DNA of 21,017 nt from Methylovulum sp. (GCA_016919605.1 JACXTQ010000299.1:1-21017), one strand, 5' to 3'; positions 12,100-20,501 are shown, numbered from the stretch's first letter. The notes: generated by a model not told the origin, from the sequence alone. A program made the numbers and translations.

Positions 12100-14040
12100 C
12101 TACTTCTTATAAACCCGATTGGCAATAATATCCTCCACCACCGAAGGATCTGCCAGTGTCGATATATCCCCCAGATTATCCAATTCATCGCTGGCAATTT
12201 TACGCAAAATGCGGCGCATGATTTTGCCGGAGCGGGTTTTGGGTAAAGCAGGAGACCATTGAATGACTTCGGGGCTAGCGATTGCGCCAATTTCGCTTCT
12301 GACTAGCGCGATTAATTCCTTTTTGATCTGCTCTGAGGGCGTTGCACCGACTTGCAAGGTAACAAAGGCATAAATGCCTTGACCTTTAATGTCATGCGGA
12401 AACCCGACCACGGCAGATTCGGCGACAAACTCATGCAGGTTTAACGCGCTTTCAATTTCTGCCGTACCCAGCCGATGGCCGGAGACATTCAACACGTCGT
12501 CAACCCGTCCAGTTATCCAATAGTAGCCATCGGCATCACGGCGTGCCCCATCACCGGTAAAATAATAGCCCGGGTAGGCCTTAAAGTAAGTGTCGATAAA
12601 GCGTTGATGGTCGCCGTAAACGGTACGTGCTTGCCCAGGCCAAGGGCAGCTTAAGACCAGCACCCCTTCGGCGACACCCTCCAACACCTGCCCGTTAACA
12701 TCAATAATAGCCGGTTGCACGCCAAAAAACGGCAATGTCGCAGAGCCAGGCTTTAATGGGGTAGCTCCCGGCAAAGGGGTTATGAGAATGCCACCGGTTT
12801 CGGTTTGCCACCAAGTATCGACTATCGGGCAATGCTTCTCTCCGACGACATGGTAATACCATTCCCACGCTTCCGAGTTAATCGGCTCGCCAACACTGCC
12901 CAAAATCCTCAAGCTACTGCGGTCAGTACGGGTGACAAAATTATCGCCCTGCGCCATCAGGGCGCGGATCGCCGTAGGAGCGGTGTAGAAAATATTGACC
13001 TGATGCTTGTCGATGATTCGCCAGAAACGGTCAGCTTCAGGGTAGGTCGGCACCCCCTCAAACATCAAGGTGGTCGCACCATTGCATAAGGGGCCGTAAA
13101 GCACGTAAGAATGTCCGGTAATCCAACCGACATCGGCGGTACACCAATACACATCGCCATCGTGGTAATCGAAAACGTACTTATGCGTCATTGCCGCATA
13201 TAACAAATAGCCGCCGGCGCTGTGCTGCACCCCCTTAGGCTTGCCTGTCGAACCGGAGGTGTACAGGATAAACAGCGGATCTTCGGCATCCATCCACTCC
13301 GGCTCACAGTCCTCGGCGGCCTGTGCCATCGCTTCGTGATACCACACATCACGGCCTTCCTGCCAGGCAACTGCTTGCCCGGTATTTTGGATAACCATAA
13401 TTTTCGCCAGACTAGGGCAATTAGCCGCCGCCTTATCCACCGTCGCCTTAATCGGGATAACTTTGCCACCGCGATAGCCCTCATCGGCGCACACCAGATA
13501 ACGGCATTGCCCATCTTGGATACGATCTTTCAAGGCCTCGGCGGAAAAACCGCCAAACACCACCGAATGCACCGCCCCGATACGCGTACAAGCTAGCATG
13601 ACTACCGCCGCCTCAACAATCATCGGCAAATACACACAAACATGGTCGCCTTTGCCCACCCCTTGGGCTTTCAAGACATTGGCAAATTTACACACTTCCT
13701 TGTGCAACTGCTGATAAGTGATTTTTTTGTCCTGCTGAGGATTGTCGCCCTCCCAAATAATTGCCACTTGGTCGCCACGCGCCGCCAAATGCCTATCCAG
13801 ACAATTGACGCTGACATTCAATTTGCCCCCTTCAAACCAGCGGATATAGGCCGTCGGATAATCATAATCCATGACCTTATCCCAGCGTTTTTGCCATGTC
13901 AAAAACTGTTCCGCCTGTGCATCCCAAAACGCTTCGGGCTGGTCTATCGACTGTTGGTAAAGTGCCTGGTAGGTTTCAGCGGTGATATGCGCCCGTGCCG
14001 CAATCTCCGGTTTGACGTGATACAAATGTGGGTCTGGCAT
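12100..14040 (-). CDS. acs: Acetyl-CoA synthetase (AMP-forming)
   Basis: Activates acetate to acetyl-CoA through acetyl-AMP, in the cytoplasm. It has 646 residues, the family norm. The ATP-binding loop YTSGSTGKPKGV is at 260-271, WWQTETGG at 410-417, the hinge/C-domain GRVDDVLNVSGHRLGTAEIE follows, and KTRSGKIMRR starts at 601 with Lys606, the position acetylated by Pat-type enzymes to switch the enzyme off in other bacteria. The ATG at 14040 has AAGGA about 8 nt upstream. It lies 24 nt after the rhodanese gene and is probably co-transcribed with it and the aminotransferase. Confidence 0.98.
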   Translation of the reverse strand: MPDPHLYHVKPEIAARAHITAETYQALYQQSIDQPEAFWDAQAEQFLTWQKRWDKVMDYDYPTAYIRWFEGGKLNVSVNCLDRHLAARGDQVAIIWEGDNPQQDKKITYQQLHKEVCKFANVLKAQGVGKGDHVCVYLPMIVEAAVVMLACTRIGAVHSVVFGGFSAEALKDRIQDGQCRYLVCADEGYRGGKVIPIKATVDKAAANCPSLAKIMVIQNTGQAVAWQEGRDVWYHEAMAQAAEDCEPEWMDAEDPLFILYTSGSTGKPKGVQHSAGGYLLYAAMTHKYVFDYHDGDVYWCTADVGWITGHSYVLYGPLCNGATTLMFEGVPTYPEADRFWRIIDKHQVNIFYTAPTAIRALMAQGDNFVTRTDRSSLRILGSVGEPINSEAWEWYYHVVGEKHCPIVDTWWQTETGGILITPLPGATPLKPGSATLPFFGVQPAIIDVNGQVLEGVAEGVLVLSCPWPGQARTVYGDHQRFIDTYFKAYPGYYFTGDGARRDADGYYWITGRVDDVLNVSGHRLGTAEIESALNLHEFVAESAVVGFPHDIKGQGIYAFVTLQVGATPSEQIKKELIALVRSEIGAIASPEVIQWSPALPKTRSGKIMRRILRKIASDELDNLGDISTLADPSVVEDIIANRVYKK

Positions 14041-14064
14041 GGCGTGGTTCCTTATGTTAGTACT

Positions 14065-14391
14065 TTATGAATAACGGGGTACGGAACTGTCGCAATACAA
14101 CGACCACGCATCGATGCCACCAAGCAAATTGGTGATGTCGGCAAAGCCTGAATCCACCAAAAAATGGGCGGCGCGAAGGCTGCGCATCCCATGATGACAA
14201 ATGACCACAATGGGCTGCTGGGCATCCAGTTCGGTATAGCGTTGTGGCAATTGGGCGAGGGAAATTCTCACGCTACCTTCGATTTTGGCAACTTTATATT
14301 CAAAATCTTCCCTAACATCCAGTAAGAACAGCGACTCGCCCTGCTCCAGCTTGGCCTTTAATTCGATTGCGGTCAGATTTTTGATGGTCAT
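14065..14391 (-). CDS. Single-domain rhodanese (GlpE-like sulfurtransferase)
   Basis: A 108-residue rhodanese domain. The start fits IKNLTAIELKAKLEQ; LFLLDVREDFEY carries the family Asp-Val-Arg, and the active-site loop ICHHGMRS has the nucleophilic Cys in Cys-x-x-Gly-x-Arg form; it closes with LLGGIDAWS. Such proteins carry a persulfide on that Cys and transfer sulfur, or act in tRNA thiolation or cyanide detoxification; the acceptor here is unknown. The ATG at 14391 with AGGA 8 nt upstream is chosen over an earlier in-frame start inside the aminotransferase. It begins 4 nt after the aminotransferase stop, so the two are translationally close. Confidence 0.92.
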   Translation of the reverse strand: MTIKNLTAIELKAKLEQGESLFLLDVREDFEYKVAKIEGSVRISLAQLPQRYTELDAQQPIVVICHHGMRSLRAAHFLVDSGFADITNLLGGIDAWSLYCDSSVPRYS

Positions 14392-14395
14392 GGCA

Positions 14396-15562
14396 TTATC
14401 CTTTGTTAATAAAGCGTTGCAGACGTTGCAAGGCAACCGTCATATTATCTATAGTTGTGGTATAGGCAAACCGTAAGTGGCGGTGGGCGTTATGGCTACC
14501 AAAATCCCTTCCAGGGGTAATAGCGACAGCTTCCTGTTCAAGAAAATCCAGAGCGAACTGAAAACTGTCATCAGTAAAACGCGAAGCGTCGGCGTAAATG
14601 TAAAACGCGCCTTCTGGTTTGGCAGGGATTTCAAAGCCCAAGTCCAATAACCCCGTATACAGAAAATCACGGCGAGCCGCCAACTCGGTGCGGCGGCGTT
14701 CCAATTCCGTGCAGGTATCCTCAGCAAAGGCGGCCAATGCGGCATATTGCGAATGGGTGGAAGTGGCGATAAAGATATTTTGTGCCAACTTTTCCGCCAC
14801 TGCAACAAATTCCTCAGGCACCACCAGCCAACCGATACGCCAGCCGGTCATACCAAAATACTTGGAAAAACTGTTGATGACAAACACATCATCGCTATAT
14901 TGCAGAGCCGTGGCGGCAGTTTGGCCATACACTAGGCCGTGATAAATTTCATCCGAATAAAAACATCCGCCCAAAGCGTTGACCGTAGCGATGACCGCTT
15001 GCAACGCCGCTGGCGTAATCAACGTCCCCGTAGGATTAGAAGGTGAAGCAACCAACACGCCTTTACTGCGCGAATGCCAGTGTTGTTGGATTTGGGCGGG
15101 GCTCAATTGATACAGACTCTCAGCACCAACAGGCAAGGCATGGGGGATAGCACCAAACAAAGTGGCAAAATTACTGTTACAGGGATAACACGGATCAGCC
15201 ATCAGTAGCTCATCACCTGGGTTCAAACTGATGCCTAAGGCCAATAAAAATGCCCCCGAAGCCCCAGGCGTGATAAAAATACGCTCCGGTGCGACTGTCA
15301 CACCGTATTGCTGCCGGTAAAAATTGGCGATAGCTTGCCGCAACTGCGGCAGACCCACCGCCGACGTATACTTCACCTCACCTGTTTGCAACAACTCAAT
15401 GCCAGCAGACACAATAGTCGGCGGCGTTGGAAAGTCCGGTTCGCCGATTTCCATGTGGATGACATCCCGGCCTTGAGCTTCCAACTGTTTCGCACGTTGT
15501 AGCAGAGCCATCACATAAAATGGCGAAATGGTTTGCATCCGATCTGCGATTTTTTTACTCAT
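14396..15562 (-). CDS. Class I/II PLP-dependent aminotransferase
   Basis: A 388-residue fold-type I aminotransferase of the aspartate-aminotransferase superfamily. Visible are MEIGEPDFPTPP (37-48), SNPTGT (175-180), SDEIYHGL with the PLP-contacting Asp204 and Tyr207, SFSKYFGMTGWRIGW with the PLP lysine Lys234, and a C-terminal LRFAY containing the substrate-carboxylate Arg. This is the group annotated as pyridoxal aminotransferase or aspartate/alanine-type, and the amino acid substrate cannot be read from sequence. It is the first gene of a probable aminotransferase-rhodanese-acs operon and is divergent from dksA (107 bp between). No clear ribosome site precedes the ATG at 15562. Confidence 0.93.
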   Translation of the reverse strand: MSKKIADRMQTISPFYVMALLQRAKQLEAQGRDVIHMEIGEPDFPTPPTIVSAGIELLQTGEVKYTSAVGLPQLRQAIANFYRQQYGVTVAPERIFITPGASGAFLLALGISLNPGDELLMADPCYPCNSNFATLFGAIPHALPVGAESLYQLSPAQIQQHWHSRSKGVLVASPSNPTGTLITPAALQAVIATVNALGGCFYSDEIYHGLVYGQTAATALQYSDDVFVINSFSKYFGMTGWRIGWLVVPEEFVAVAEKLAQNIFIATSTHSQYAALAAFAEDTCTELERRRTELAARRDFLYTGLLDLGFEIPAKPEGAFYIYADASRFTDDSFQFALDFLEQEAVAITPGRDFGSHNAHRHLRFAYTTTIDNMTVALQRLQRFINKG

Positions 15563-15605
15563 GGCTTGGAGATAGGTGAAAAAGTGCCGATGATACCAAT
15601 AATTC

Positions 15606-15634
15606 TTGCTAACAGCCTGCTATTCTGCTAAAAA
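15606..15634 (+). promoter_or_regulatory. Candidate dksA promoter
   Basis: TTGCTA (15606-15611), a 17-base spacer and TAAAAA (15629-15634). A GC-rich stretch (TGCGCGG) follows the -10, as in stringently controlled promoters. The leader would be about 28 nt. Confidence 0.45.
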
Positions 15635-15669
15635 TGCGCGGTTTTATTTAATTTTGTAGGAGTTATTGG

Positions 15670-16104
15670 ATGGCTACTGGTTCTAACGTGGTTGCGTCAC
15701 CTTTTACCTTTACGCCTTATGTACCAGCAGAAGGCGAAGAGTACATGAATGAAGCTCAATTAAAACATTTTGAGAATATCTTAAAAAACTGGAAAGCTGA
15801 ATTGATGCAGGGCGTAGATCGTACTGTTAACCACATGCAGGACGATGCAGCCAATTTTCCTGACCCTAACGACCGTGCCACACAAGAATCCGAATTCAGT
15901 TTAGAATTAAGGACTCGTGACCGTGAACGCCGTTTAAGCAAGAAAATTGATGATGCCCTCAAAGAAATCGAATCGGGTGATTATGGTTATTGCGAGTCTT
16001 GCGGTATCGAAATCGGCATCCGCCGCCTAGAAGCCAGACCGACTGCAACCTTGTGCATTGACTGCAAAACCCTGGATGAAATCCGCGAAAAACAAATGGG
16101 CTAA
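15670..16104 (+). CDS. dksA: RNA polymerase-binding transcription factor DksA
   Basis: Inserts a coiled coil into the RNA polymerase secondary channel and, with ppGpp, adjusts rRNA, ribosomal and amino-acid promoters. It has 144 residues. The coiled-coil tip DPNDRA (65-70) keeps both Asp residues and the Ala needed in E. coli. The four-Cys zinc finger is CESC...CIDC (Cys108, 111, 129, 132), and GIRRLEARPTA is typical. AGGAG lies 8 nt before the ATG. It opens a plus-strand run that ends with gluQ, the usual neighbour of dksA, but here an SRPBCC gene stands between them. Confidence 0.98.
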   Translation: MATGSNVVASPFTFTPYVPAEGEEYMNEAQLKHFENILKNWKAELMQGVDRTVNHMQDDAANFPDPNDRATQESEFSLELRTRDRERRLSKKIDDALKEIESGDYGYCESCGIEIGIRRLEARPTATLCIDCKTLDEIREKQMG

Positions 16105-16157
16105 ACCTTAAGACCACCCCAGCCTTTTGCCCATTGCACTTAAAGAGACCAATCACG

Positions 16158-16592
16158 ATGCAAAACATCAACGACAACGGGCCTGTAACGTGCAGTGACA
16201 GCATTCTTATCAATGCCACCCCAGAACACGTCTGGGCGACACTGACCGACATCGGTCAATGGGCAAATTGGCAAAGCGACATCAAACAAGCCACGCTCAA
16301 CGGGCCACTACAAGCTGGCATCTCCTTTGTTTGGAAAACGGGTGGCGTGACCATCCACTCCACCCTCCATAGCGTTGAACCCTATAGCCACTTTGGCTGG
16401 ACAGGCAAAACGATGGGCCTTTATGGCATCCACAACTGGAGCCTGACGGAAACAAACGGGCAAACGCAAGTATCGGTTGCCGAAAGCATGGAAGGCTGGT
16501 TAGCGACCATGTTTAAAACAGCCTTCAACAAAAGCCTGGCAACCGCCATGCGCCGTTGGCTTGAATTACTAAAGCAAGCGTGTGAGCAATAG
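16158..16592 (+). CDS. SRPBCC-family (START-like) protein
   Basis: A 144-residue protein with the helix-grip pattern of the SRPBCC superfamily (polyketide cyclase/dehydrase, AHSA1-like). ILINATPEHVWATLTDIGQWANWQSDI opens the fold, and FGWTGKTMGLYGIHNWSL and a long C-terminal helix (FNKSLATAMRRWLELLKQA) close the pocket. Such proteins bind small hydrophobic ligands; the ligand here is unknown. The ATG at 16158 follows AAGAGA at about 11 nt; an in-frame TTG 24 nt upstream is less likely. It sits 53 nt after dksA and 46 nt before gluQ and is probably co-transcribed. Confidence 0.82.
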   Translation: MQNINDNGPVTCSDSILINATPEHVWATLTDIGQWANWQSDIKQATLNGPLQAGISFVWKTGGVTIHSTLHSVEPYSHFGWTGKTMGLYGIHNWSLTETNGQTQVSVAESMEGWLATMFKTAFNKSLATAMRRWLELLKQACEQ

Positions 16593-16638
16593 CCAAAGCC
16601 CACAGCGCAACGTATCCCCCCCTTGATCTTATTCGGCA

Positions 16639-17538
16639 TTGTTTGTGTCAACCTTGGCTTTACCCGATAAAAAAACCATCATTGGTCGGTTCGCACCTTC
16701 GCCAACCGGCCCCTTGCATCTAGGCTCCCTCTACACCGCCCTTGCCAGTTTCTTACAAGCCCGTTGCCAACAAGGCCGCTGGCTGTTGCGCATAGACGAT
16801 CTGGACACCCCGCGCAACCGCCCCGGCGCCACTACCGCAATTCTTAGCGCCTTAGAAAACCTAGGGCTGCATTGGGATGGGCCTATCGCTTACCAAAGCC
16901 AACACAGGGCCGCCTATCAGGCCATCCTAGACCAGCTCGACCAACAGCACTGGCTTTACCGCTGCGACTGTAGCCGAAAAATATTGACCGGCGAAACCTA
17001 TTCGGGAAGGTGTCGCACACGATTTCTTTCCAGAGACCACCCCCATGCCCTGCGCGTCAAAACACACACCCAAAATATTGAATTTATCGATAGTTTACAA
17101 GGAGCTATAAAAGAACAACTAACGGCCAAGTTAAGTGATTTTATCGTCAAACGCAAAGACCACATCATCGCCTACCAATTTGCCGTAGTCATTGACGACC
17201 ACCTGCAACAGGTCAACGAAATCGTGCGCGGCTGTGACTTGCTCACCTCAACCCCCAAGCAAATCTACCTACAACAGCTATTAGGCTACCCTACGCCCCG
17301 CTACTTGCACGTTCCGGTACTGATCGACCCTCAGGGCTACAAACTCAGCAAACAAACCCTAGCGACCGCCGTAGACACCCGCAACCCCTCAGCCGTACTC
17401 TTTACGTTATTGGAGTTGTTAAAACAACAGCCGCCCGCGCCACTGCGCCAAGCCAGCGCGGCAGAGCTACTGGCTTGGGCTATCAACCACTGGCAACCCG
17501 CCGCACTCGCTAACCAACAGACTCACACCGCCCCATGA
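16639..17538 (+). CDS. gluQ: Glutamyl-Q tRNA(Asp) synthetase
   Basis: A truncated glutamyl-tRNA synthetase paralog that lacks the anticodon-binding domain and attaches glutamate to queuosine in tRNA(Asp). It has 299 residues, the expected size. GRFAPSPTGPLHLGS (16-30) holds the HIGH motif, and YKLSKQ (234-239) the KMSKS counterpart. Cys109, Cys111, Tyr121 and Cys125 match the Cys-Cys-Tyr-Cys zinc site of E. coli GluQ. The start is TTG at 16639; a GTG two codons on is equally possible, and the family-conserved part begins only around residue 13. The stop overlaps the ychJ-like start by 4 bp (ATGA). Confidence 0.95.
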   Translation: MFVSTLALPDKKTIIGRFAPSPTGPLHLGSLYTALASFLQARCQQGRWLLRIDDLDTPRNRPGATTAILSALENLGLHWDGPIAYQSQHRAAYQAILDQLDQQHWLYRCDCSRKILTGETYSGRCRTRFLSRDHPHALRVKTHTQNIEFIDSLQGAIKEQLTAKLSDFIVKRKDHIIAYQFAVVIDDHLQQVNEIVRGCDLLTSTPKQIYLQQLLGYPTPRYLHVPVLIDPQGYKLSKQTLATAVDTRNPSAVLFTLLELLKQQPPAPLRQASAAELLAWAINHWQPAALANQQTHTAP

Positions 17539-18008
17539 CCTTACCCATACCCTGCCCCTGTGGCTCCAATCTTAGCTATACCCAATGCTGCGCCCGCTTC
17601 CATAACGGCGACAACCTCCCCGCCACCGCAGAAGCCCTGATGCGCTCGCGTTTTACAGCCTTTGCCCTACAAAAAAGCGCTTATCTCTTGGCGACTTGGC
17701 ACAATTCCACCCGCCCCGCCCACTTGGATTTTACAAACGACACCACCCAATGGTTACGGCTAGAGATTGTCAGCACCAAAAAAGGCGGGGCAAACGACAA
17801 CAAAGGCATCGTCAGCTTTAACGCCCACTTTAAGCAACACGGCGAAGACGGCGTACTCAGCGAAACCAGCCGTTTTAGCAAAATTGGCGACCGCTGGTTT
17901 TATGTCGATGGCGATGTCAAATTAGCCAACACCCAAACCATCCACAGCAAAAACGGCCTATGCCCCTGCGGTAGTGGCAAAAAATTTAAACGCTGCTGCA
18001 TGAACTAA
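17535..18008 (+). CDS. ychJ: YchJ-like protein with two SEC-C metal-binding motifs
   Basis: A 157-residue UPF0225/YchJ-family protein. The N-terminal CPCGSNLSYTQCC (Cys7, 9, 18, 19) and C-terminal CPCGSGKKFKRCC (Cys143, 145, 154, 155) are SEC-C motifs that bind zinc as in SecA. Between them lies an NTF2-like core with MRSRFTAFALQKSAYLLATWH and RLEIVSTKKGG. The function is not established. Its ATG overlaps the gluQ stop, so translation is probably coupled. It ends the dksA-side gene run. Confidence 0.93.
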   Translation: MTLPIPCPCGSNLSYTQCCARFHNGDNLPATAEALMRSRFTAFALQKSAYLLATWHNSTRPAHLDFTNDTTQWLRLEIVSTKKGGANDNKGIVSFNAHFKQHGEDGVLSETSRFSKIGDRWFYVDGDVKLANTQTIHSKNGLCPCGSGKKFKRCCMN

Positions 18009-18327
18009 CAAACCAGTCTTATTTTGCCGCCCAGTCGCCCCTTAAGCCTATCCGCTTAAGTATGCCCCCAAAAATGCCAGAAACCCGCTAAACCCATTGG
18101 CCAATGTCGGTAAAGCGACCCTTGCCAAAGGCAAGCGACTCACAGCAACCCCAGCCAATAGCAACCATTAATCAACTAAAACAATCCATTAGCAAAAAAA
18201 CAAAAAACACCACTCATCTTGTATTATTTGGCAAAAATATTGCTATATCTTTTCAATTGGCACTATCGACTTAACAGCACATTAAAAACACAAGAAAAAA
18301 CACCCCATTACCCCCCTAGTTTTTTTC
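18009..18327. other. Intergenic region with a short hairpin, no gene
   Basis: CTTGCC-AAA-GGCAAG (18121-18135) is a tight 6-bp hairpin without a T-run. It might be a weak terminator of the gluQ-ychJ run. The second half is A/C-rich. No ORF with family resemblance was seen. Confidence 0.4.
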
Positions 18328-18357
18328 TTGACATACACAGGTGTATGAATATCTAAT
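18328..18357 (+). promoter_or_regulatory. Promoter of the GTPase gene with internal palindrome
   Basis: A perfect -35 TTGACA (18328-18333), an 18-base spacer and TCTAAT (18352-18357). The spacer is largely filled by ATACAC-AG-GTGTAT (18333-18346), a perfect 6+6 dyad in the place where a repressor, or a MerR-like factor, would act. The start near 18364 makes the ATG at 18364 leaderless and so favours the ATG at 18424. Confidence 0.6.
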
Positions 18358-18423
18358 ATCCTCATGTTTTATACGGTTATTTCCCGACATCATCAAAATA
18401 ACCATCAATTTATGGGACTTACA

Positions 18424-19029
18424 ATGAATAACGTCAACAATGAACACCCTTCATCGAGCAATGACGCACTAAAAATTATCATTGTCGGCAATGTCGGCTC
18501 TGGAAAAAGCACCGCCATTTCGGCCATCAGCGAAGTACCGGTGATCGCCTCCGAGGCCAAAGCCACCGAACAAGATGCCCTGCACCGTAAAGCCACCACC
18601 ACCGTCGCCCTAGATTATGGCTCCGTCCACATTGACGAAACCAAAGTGCACCTCTATGGCACACCCGGACAACGGCGCTTTGAATTTATGGCCGACATTG
18701 TCAGCAAAGGCGCAGCCGGCATGATTGTCATGATTGATAACGGCCATGCGCAACCGCTAAGCGAAGTCGATTATTTTCTGCAACGCCATGGCGACTACTT
18801 AAAAAAACATCCGGCCATTATCGCCATCACCCATTATGACGATAACGCCACCGACACCAACCTGATTGAATACCACGGCTACATCCGCAAGCACGGCTTC
18901 CCCTGTGCCATCATGCGAGTTGATGCCCGCGAAAAACATCAAGTAAAACGGGTCGTTGAAAAACTGTACCATGAAATTAAGAAACGCCCCCGTGTAGCGA
19001 CGGCAAGCTTGGCAAGAGGTGTCGGCTAA
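18424..19029 (+). CDS. Small Ras-like GTPase (COG2229/MglA-like)
   Basis: A 201-residue P-loop GTPase. G1 is GNVGSGKST (22-30), a switch I threonine lies in the TTTVALDYG region (58-66), G3 is YGTPGQRRF (78-86) where Gly-Thr-Pro-Gly-Gln replaces Asp-x-x-Gly, and the G4 position reads THYD (136-139) instead of Asn-Lys-x-Asp. These are the marks of the prokaryotic COG2229 group related to MglA. Such GTPases usually sit next to a Roadblock/LC7 (MglB-like) regulator; none is present. I chose the ATG at 18424 (GGGA 7 nt upstream, 60 nt into the predicted transcript); frame-compatible ATGs at 18364 and 18412 exist. It is monocistronic, followed by a MITE. Confidence 0.85.
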   Translation: MNNVNNEHPSSSNDALKIIIVGNVGSGKSTAISAISEVPVIASEAKATEQDALHRKATTTVALDYGSVHIDETKVHLYGTPGQRRFEFMADIVSKGAAGMIVMIDNGHAQPLSEVDYFLQRHGDYLKKHPAIIAITHYDDNATDTNLIEYHGYIRKHGFPCAIMRVDAREKHQVKRVVEKLYHEIKKRPRVATASLARGVG

Positions 19030-19036
19030 CCGCCGC

Positions 19037-19238
19037 ACTGCCATTAAGTTAAGGATTTGTGCCTATAATTTCAACAGAATAGGATTAGCCGTTCGCCCTG
19101 AGCTGGTCGAAGGGTGGACGGTTAATCCGGTCATGGTTCGACTAGCTCACCACGAACGGATTAACTTACTACGACCTTAACTCAATAGCGTTTTCTATGT
19201 TATTGAATAAAAATAGTATTCCTTAACTTAGTGGCAGT
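19037..19238. mobile_element. About 202-bp MITE after the GTPase gene
   Basis: The left end ACTGCCATTAAGTTAAGGA (19037-19055) is the inverse of 19220-19238 with one mismatch. No ORF is inside. A clean target duplication is not seen; the flanks share CGGCTA-like bases (19023-19028 and 19240-19245), but not adjacent to the ends. The interior contains the REPIN-like unit 19088-19158. Confidence 0.6.
19088..19158. repeat. REPIN-like inverted pair of the GTTCG/GTCGAA type
   Basis: CCGTTCG...TGAGCTGGTCGAA (from 19089) faces an inverted copy, TTCGACTAGCTCA...CGAACGG (to 19159). This repeat (TTCG..CTGAGCT.GTCGAA) is familiar from many proteobacterial intergenic regions. It differs in sequence from the CATTCCGGCA-type units at 1951 and 4059. 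Confidence 0.7.
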
Positions 19239-19347
19239 ACGGCTACCCCCCACCAAACGACCCACCCCGCCCTCATTAGGGCGAAAACTTGCCACCCCCT
19301 AGCAGTGCCCGATTGCATCAAGCCCCGCTTGCCTGTATCCTTGCCCA

Positions 19348-19815
19348 ATGCAAATAAACCTGATCTCAGTAGGAAACCGTATGCCCGGCTGGGTGCTGGC
19401 CGGTTACGATGAATATGCCAAGCGGATGCCGCGTGAATGCGAGCTGGTGCTTAAAGAAATCGCCCCCGGCAAGCGGGTTAAAAACAGCGATGTGGCGCGG
19501 ATAGTCCGTGATGAAGGCGAGCGCATGATCGCCGCCATCCCAACGGGTGCGCAGGTCGTCACGCTGGATATTCCTGGCAAACCGTGGACGACACCGGAAC
19601 TGGCCGAAGCCCTGCGCCGCTGGTTAGCCAGCGGCCAATCGGTCGCCCTACTGGTCGGCGGCCCCGAAGGCTTGGCCGAAGCGGCGCGGCAACGCGCCCA
19701 CGAATCGTGGAGCCTGTCCAAACTGACCTTCCCACATCCTTTGGTGCGCATCATCGTGGCCGAACAGATTTACCGCGCTTGGACTTTATTAAACAACCAC
19801 CCTTACCATCGCTAA
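19348..19815 (+). CDS. rlmH: 23S rRNA (pseudouridine1915-N3)-methyltransferase RlmH
   Basis: A SPOUT methyltransferase that methylates pseudouridine 1915 in helix 69 of 23S rRNA on the assembled 70S ribosome. It has 155 residues, the norm. The start MQINLISVGNRMPGWV, the SAM-binding LLVGGPEGL (101-109) and the invariant C-terminus IYRAWTLLNNHPYHR are present. No ribosome site is evident before the ATG. It is followed directly by maf (TAATG overlap). The rsfS gene that often precedes rlmH is not here; a MITE and about 110 bp of unassigned DNA lie upstream. Confidence 0.98.
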   Translation: MQINLISVGNRMPGWVLAGYDEYAKRMPRECELVLKEIAPGKRVKNSDVARIVRDEGERMIAAIPTGAQVVTLDIPGKPWTTPELAEALRRWLASGQSVALLVGGPEGLAEAARQRAHESWSLSKLTFPHPLVRIIVAEQIYRAWTLLNNHPYHR

Positions 19816-20387
19816 TGCCCCCCTCGCTTATCTTAGCCTCGGCTTCACCGCGCCGCCGGGAACTGCTCGACCAAATCCACGTCCGTTACCGCGTCTGTCC
19901 GGTCGATATTGACGAAACCCCTGAGCCTGACGAACCGCCATTGGCCTACGTCCAACGCATGGCGGCGGAAAAATCAGCCGCTGGCCTCGCCCGATTCGGC
20001 AGCGAACTGCCCGTATTGGCGGCGGACACGACCGTAGTCTTAGGCAAGATGATTATGGGCAAACCCAAAGACCAGCACGATGCGCTAACGATGTTGCGCT
20101 TATTGTCGGATGCCACCCATCACGTCTATACCGCCGTTTCCTTACGCGGACGTGCGCACAGTCAAGCCGTGAGCGTCACCCAAGTGACCTTCCGGCACTT
20201 GGCCGAGGCGGAAATGCTGGCCTATTGGCAAAGCGGCGAACCTCAGGATAAAGCCGGGGCCTATGCCATCCAAGGCAAAGGCGGCGTATTTGTCGCCGCC
20301 CTCAATGGCAGCTTTTCCGGCGTAGTCGGTCTGCCGTTATTTGAAACCGCCCAGCTTTTAGCCGAACAGGGGATTGCGGTTTTTTAG
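19815..20387 (+). CDS. maf: Maf-family nucleoside triphosphate pyrophosphatase (YhdE type)
   Basis: Hydrolyses non-canonical or excess NTPs to NMP and pyrophosphate; the YhdE subgroup acts on dTTP/UTP and modified forms. It has 190 residues. LASASPRRRELL (7-18) is the Maf signature, Asp71 in AADTTVVL the catalytic-type acid, then GKPKD (82-86) and TAVSL; DKAGAYAIQGKG and a C-terminal FSGVVGLPLFET follow. These favour YhdE over the m7GTP-specific YceF group. The ATG at 19815 shares one base with the rlmH stop, indicating coupled translation; a longer reading frame upstream is only the shadow of rlmH. Confidence 0.95.
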   Translation: MPPSLILASASPRRRELLDQIHVRYRVCPVDIDETPEPDEPPLAYVQRMAAEKSAAGLARFGSELPVLAADTTVVLGKMIMGKPKDQHDALTMLRLLSDATHHVYTAVSLRGRAHSQAVSVTQVTFRHLAEAEMLAYWQSGEPQDKAGAYAIQGKGGVFVAALNGSFSGVVGLPLFETAQLLAEQGIAVF

Positions 20388-20501
20388 ATTGTAGGCAATA
20401 GATTACAAACGCCCAAATTTACGGGTTACTCGCCCCCACACCGCCCTGTCGGTACACGCGGTATCAGAGCCATTACACTATAGGTTTTTATAGTTACTAT
20501 C

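Noticed and set aside
12805..14070. Plus-strand ORFs antisense to acs
   Set aside because: They are complementary-frame shadows of a well conserved gene.
18364..18423. ATG at 18364 as GTPase start
   Set aside because: It coincides with the predicted transcription start and adds 20 residues without family match.
19584..19814. 77-codon N-terminal extension of Maf
   Set aside because: It is the +1 shadow of rlmH; the Maf fold begins at the ATG at 19815 with TAATG coupling.
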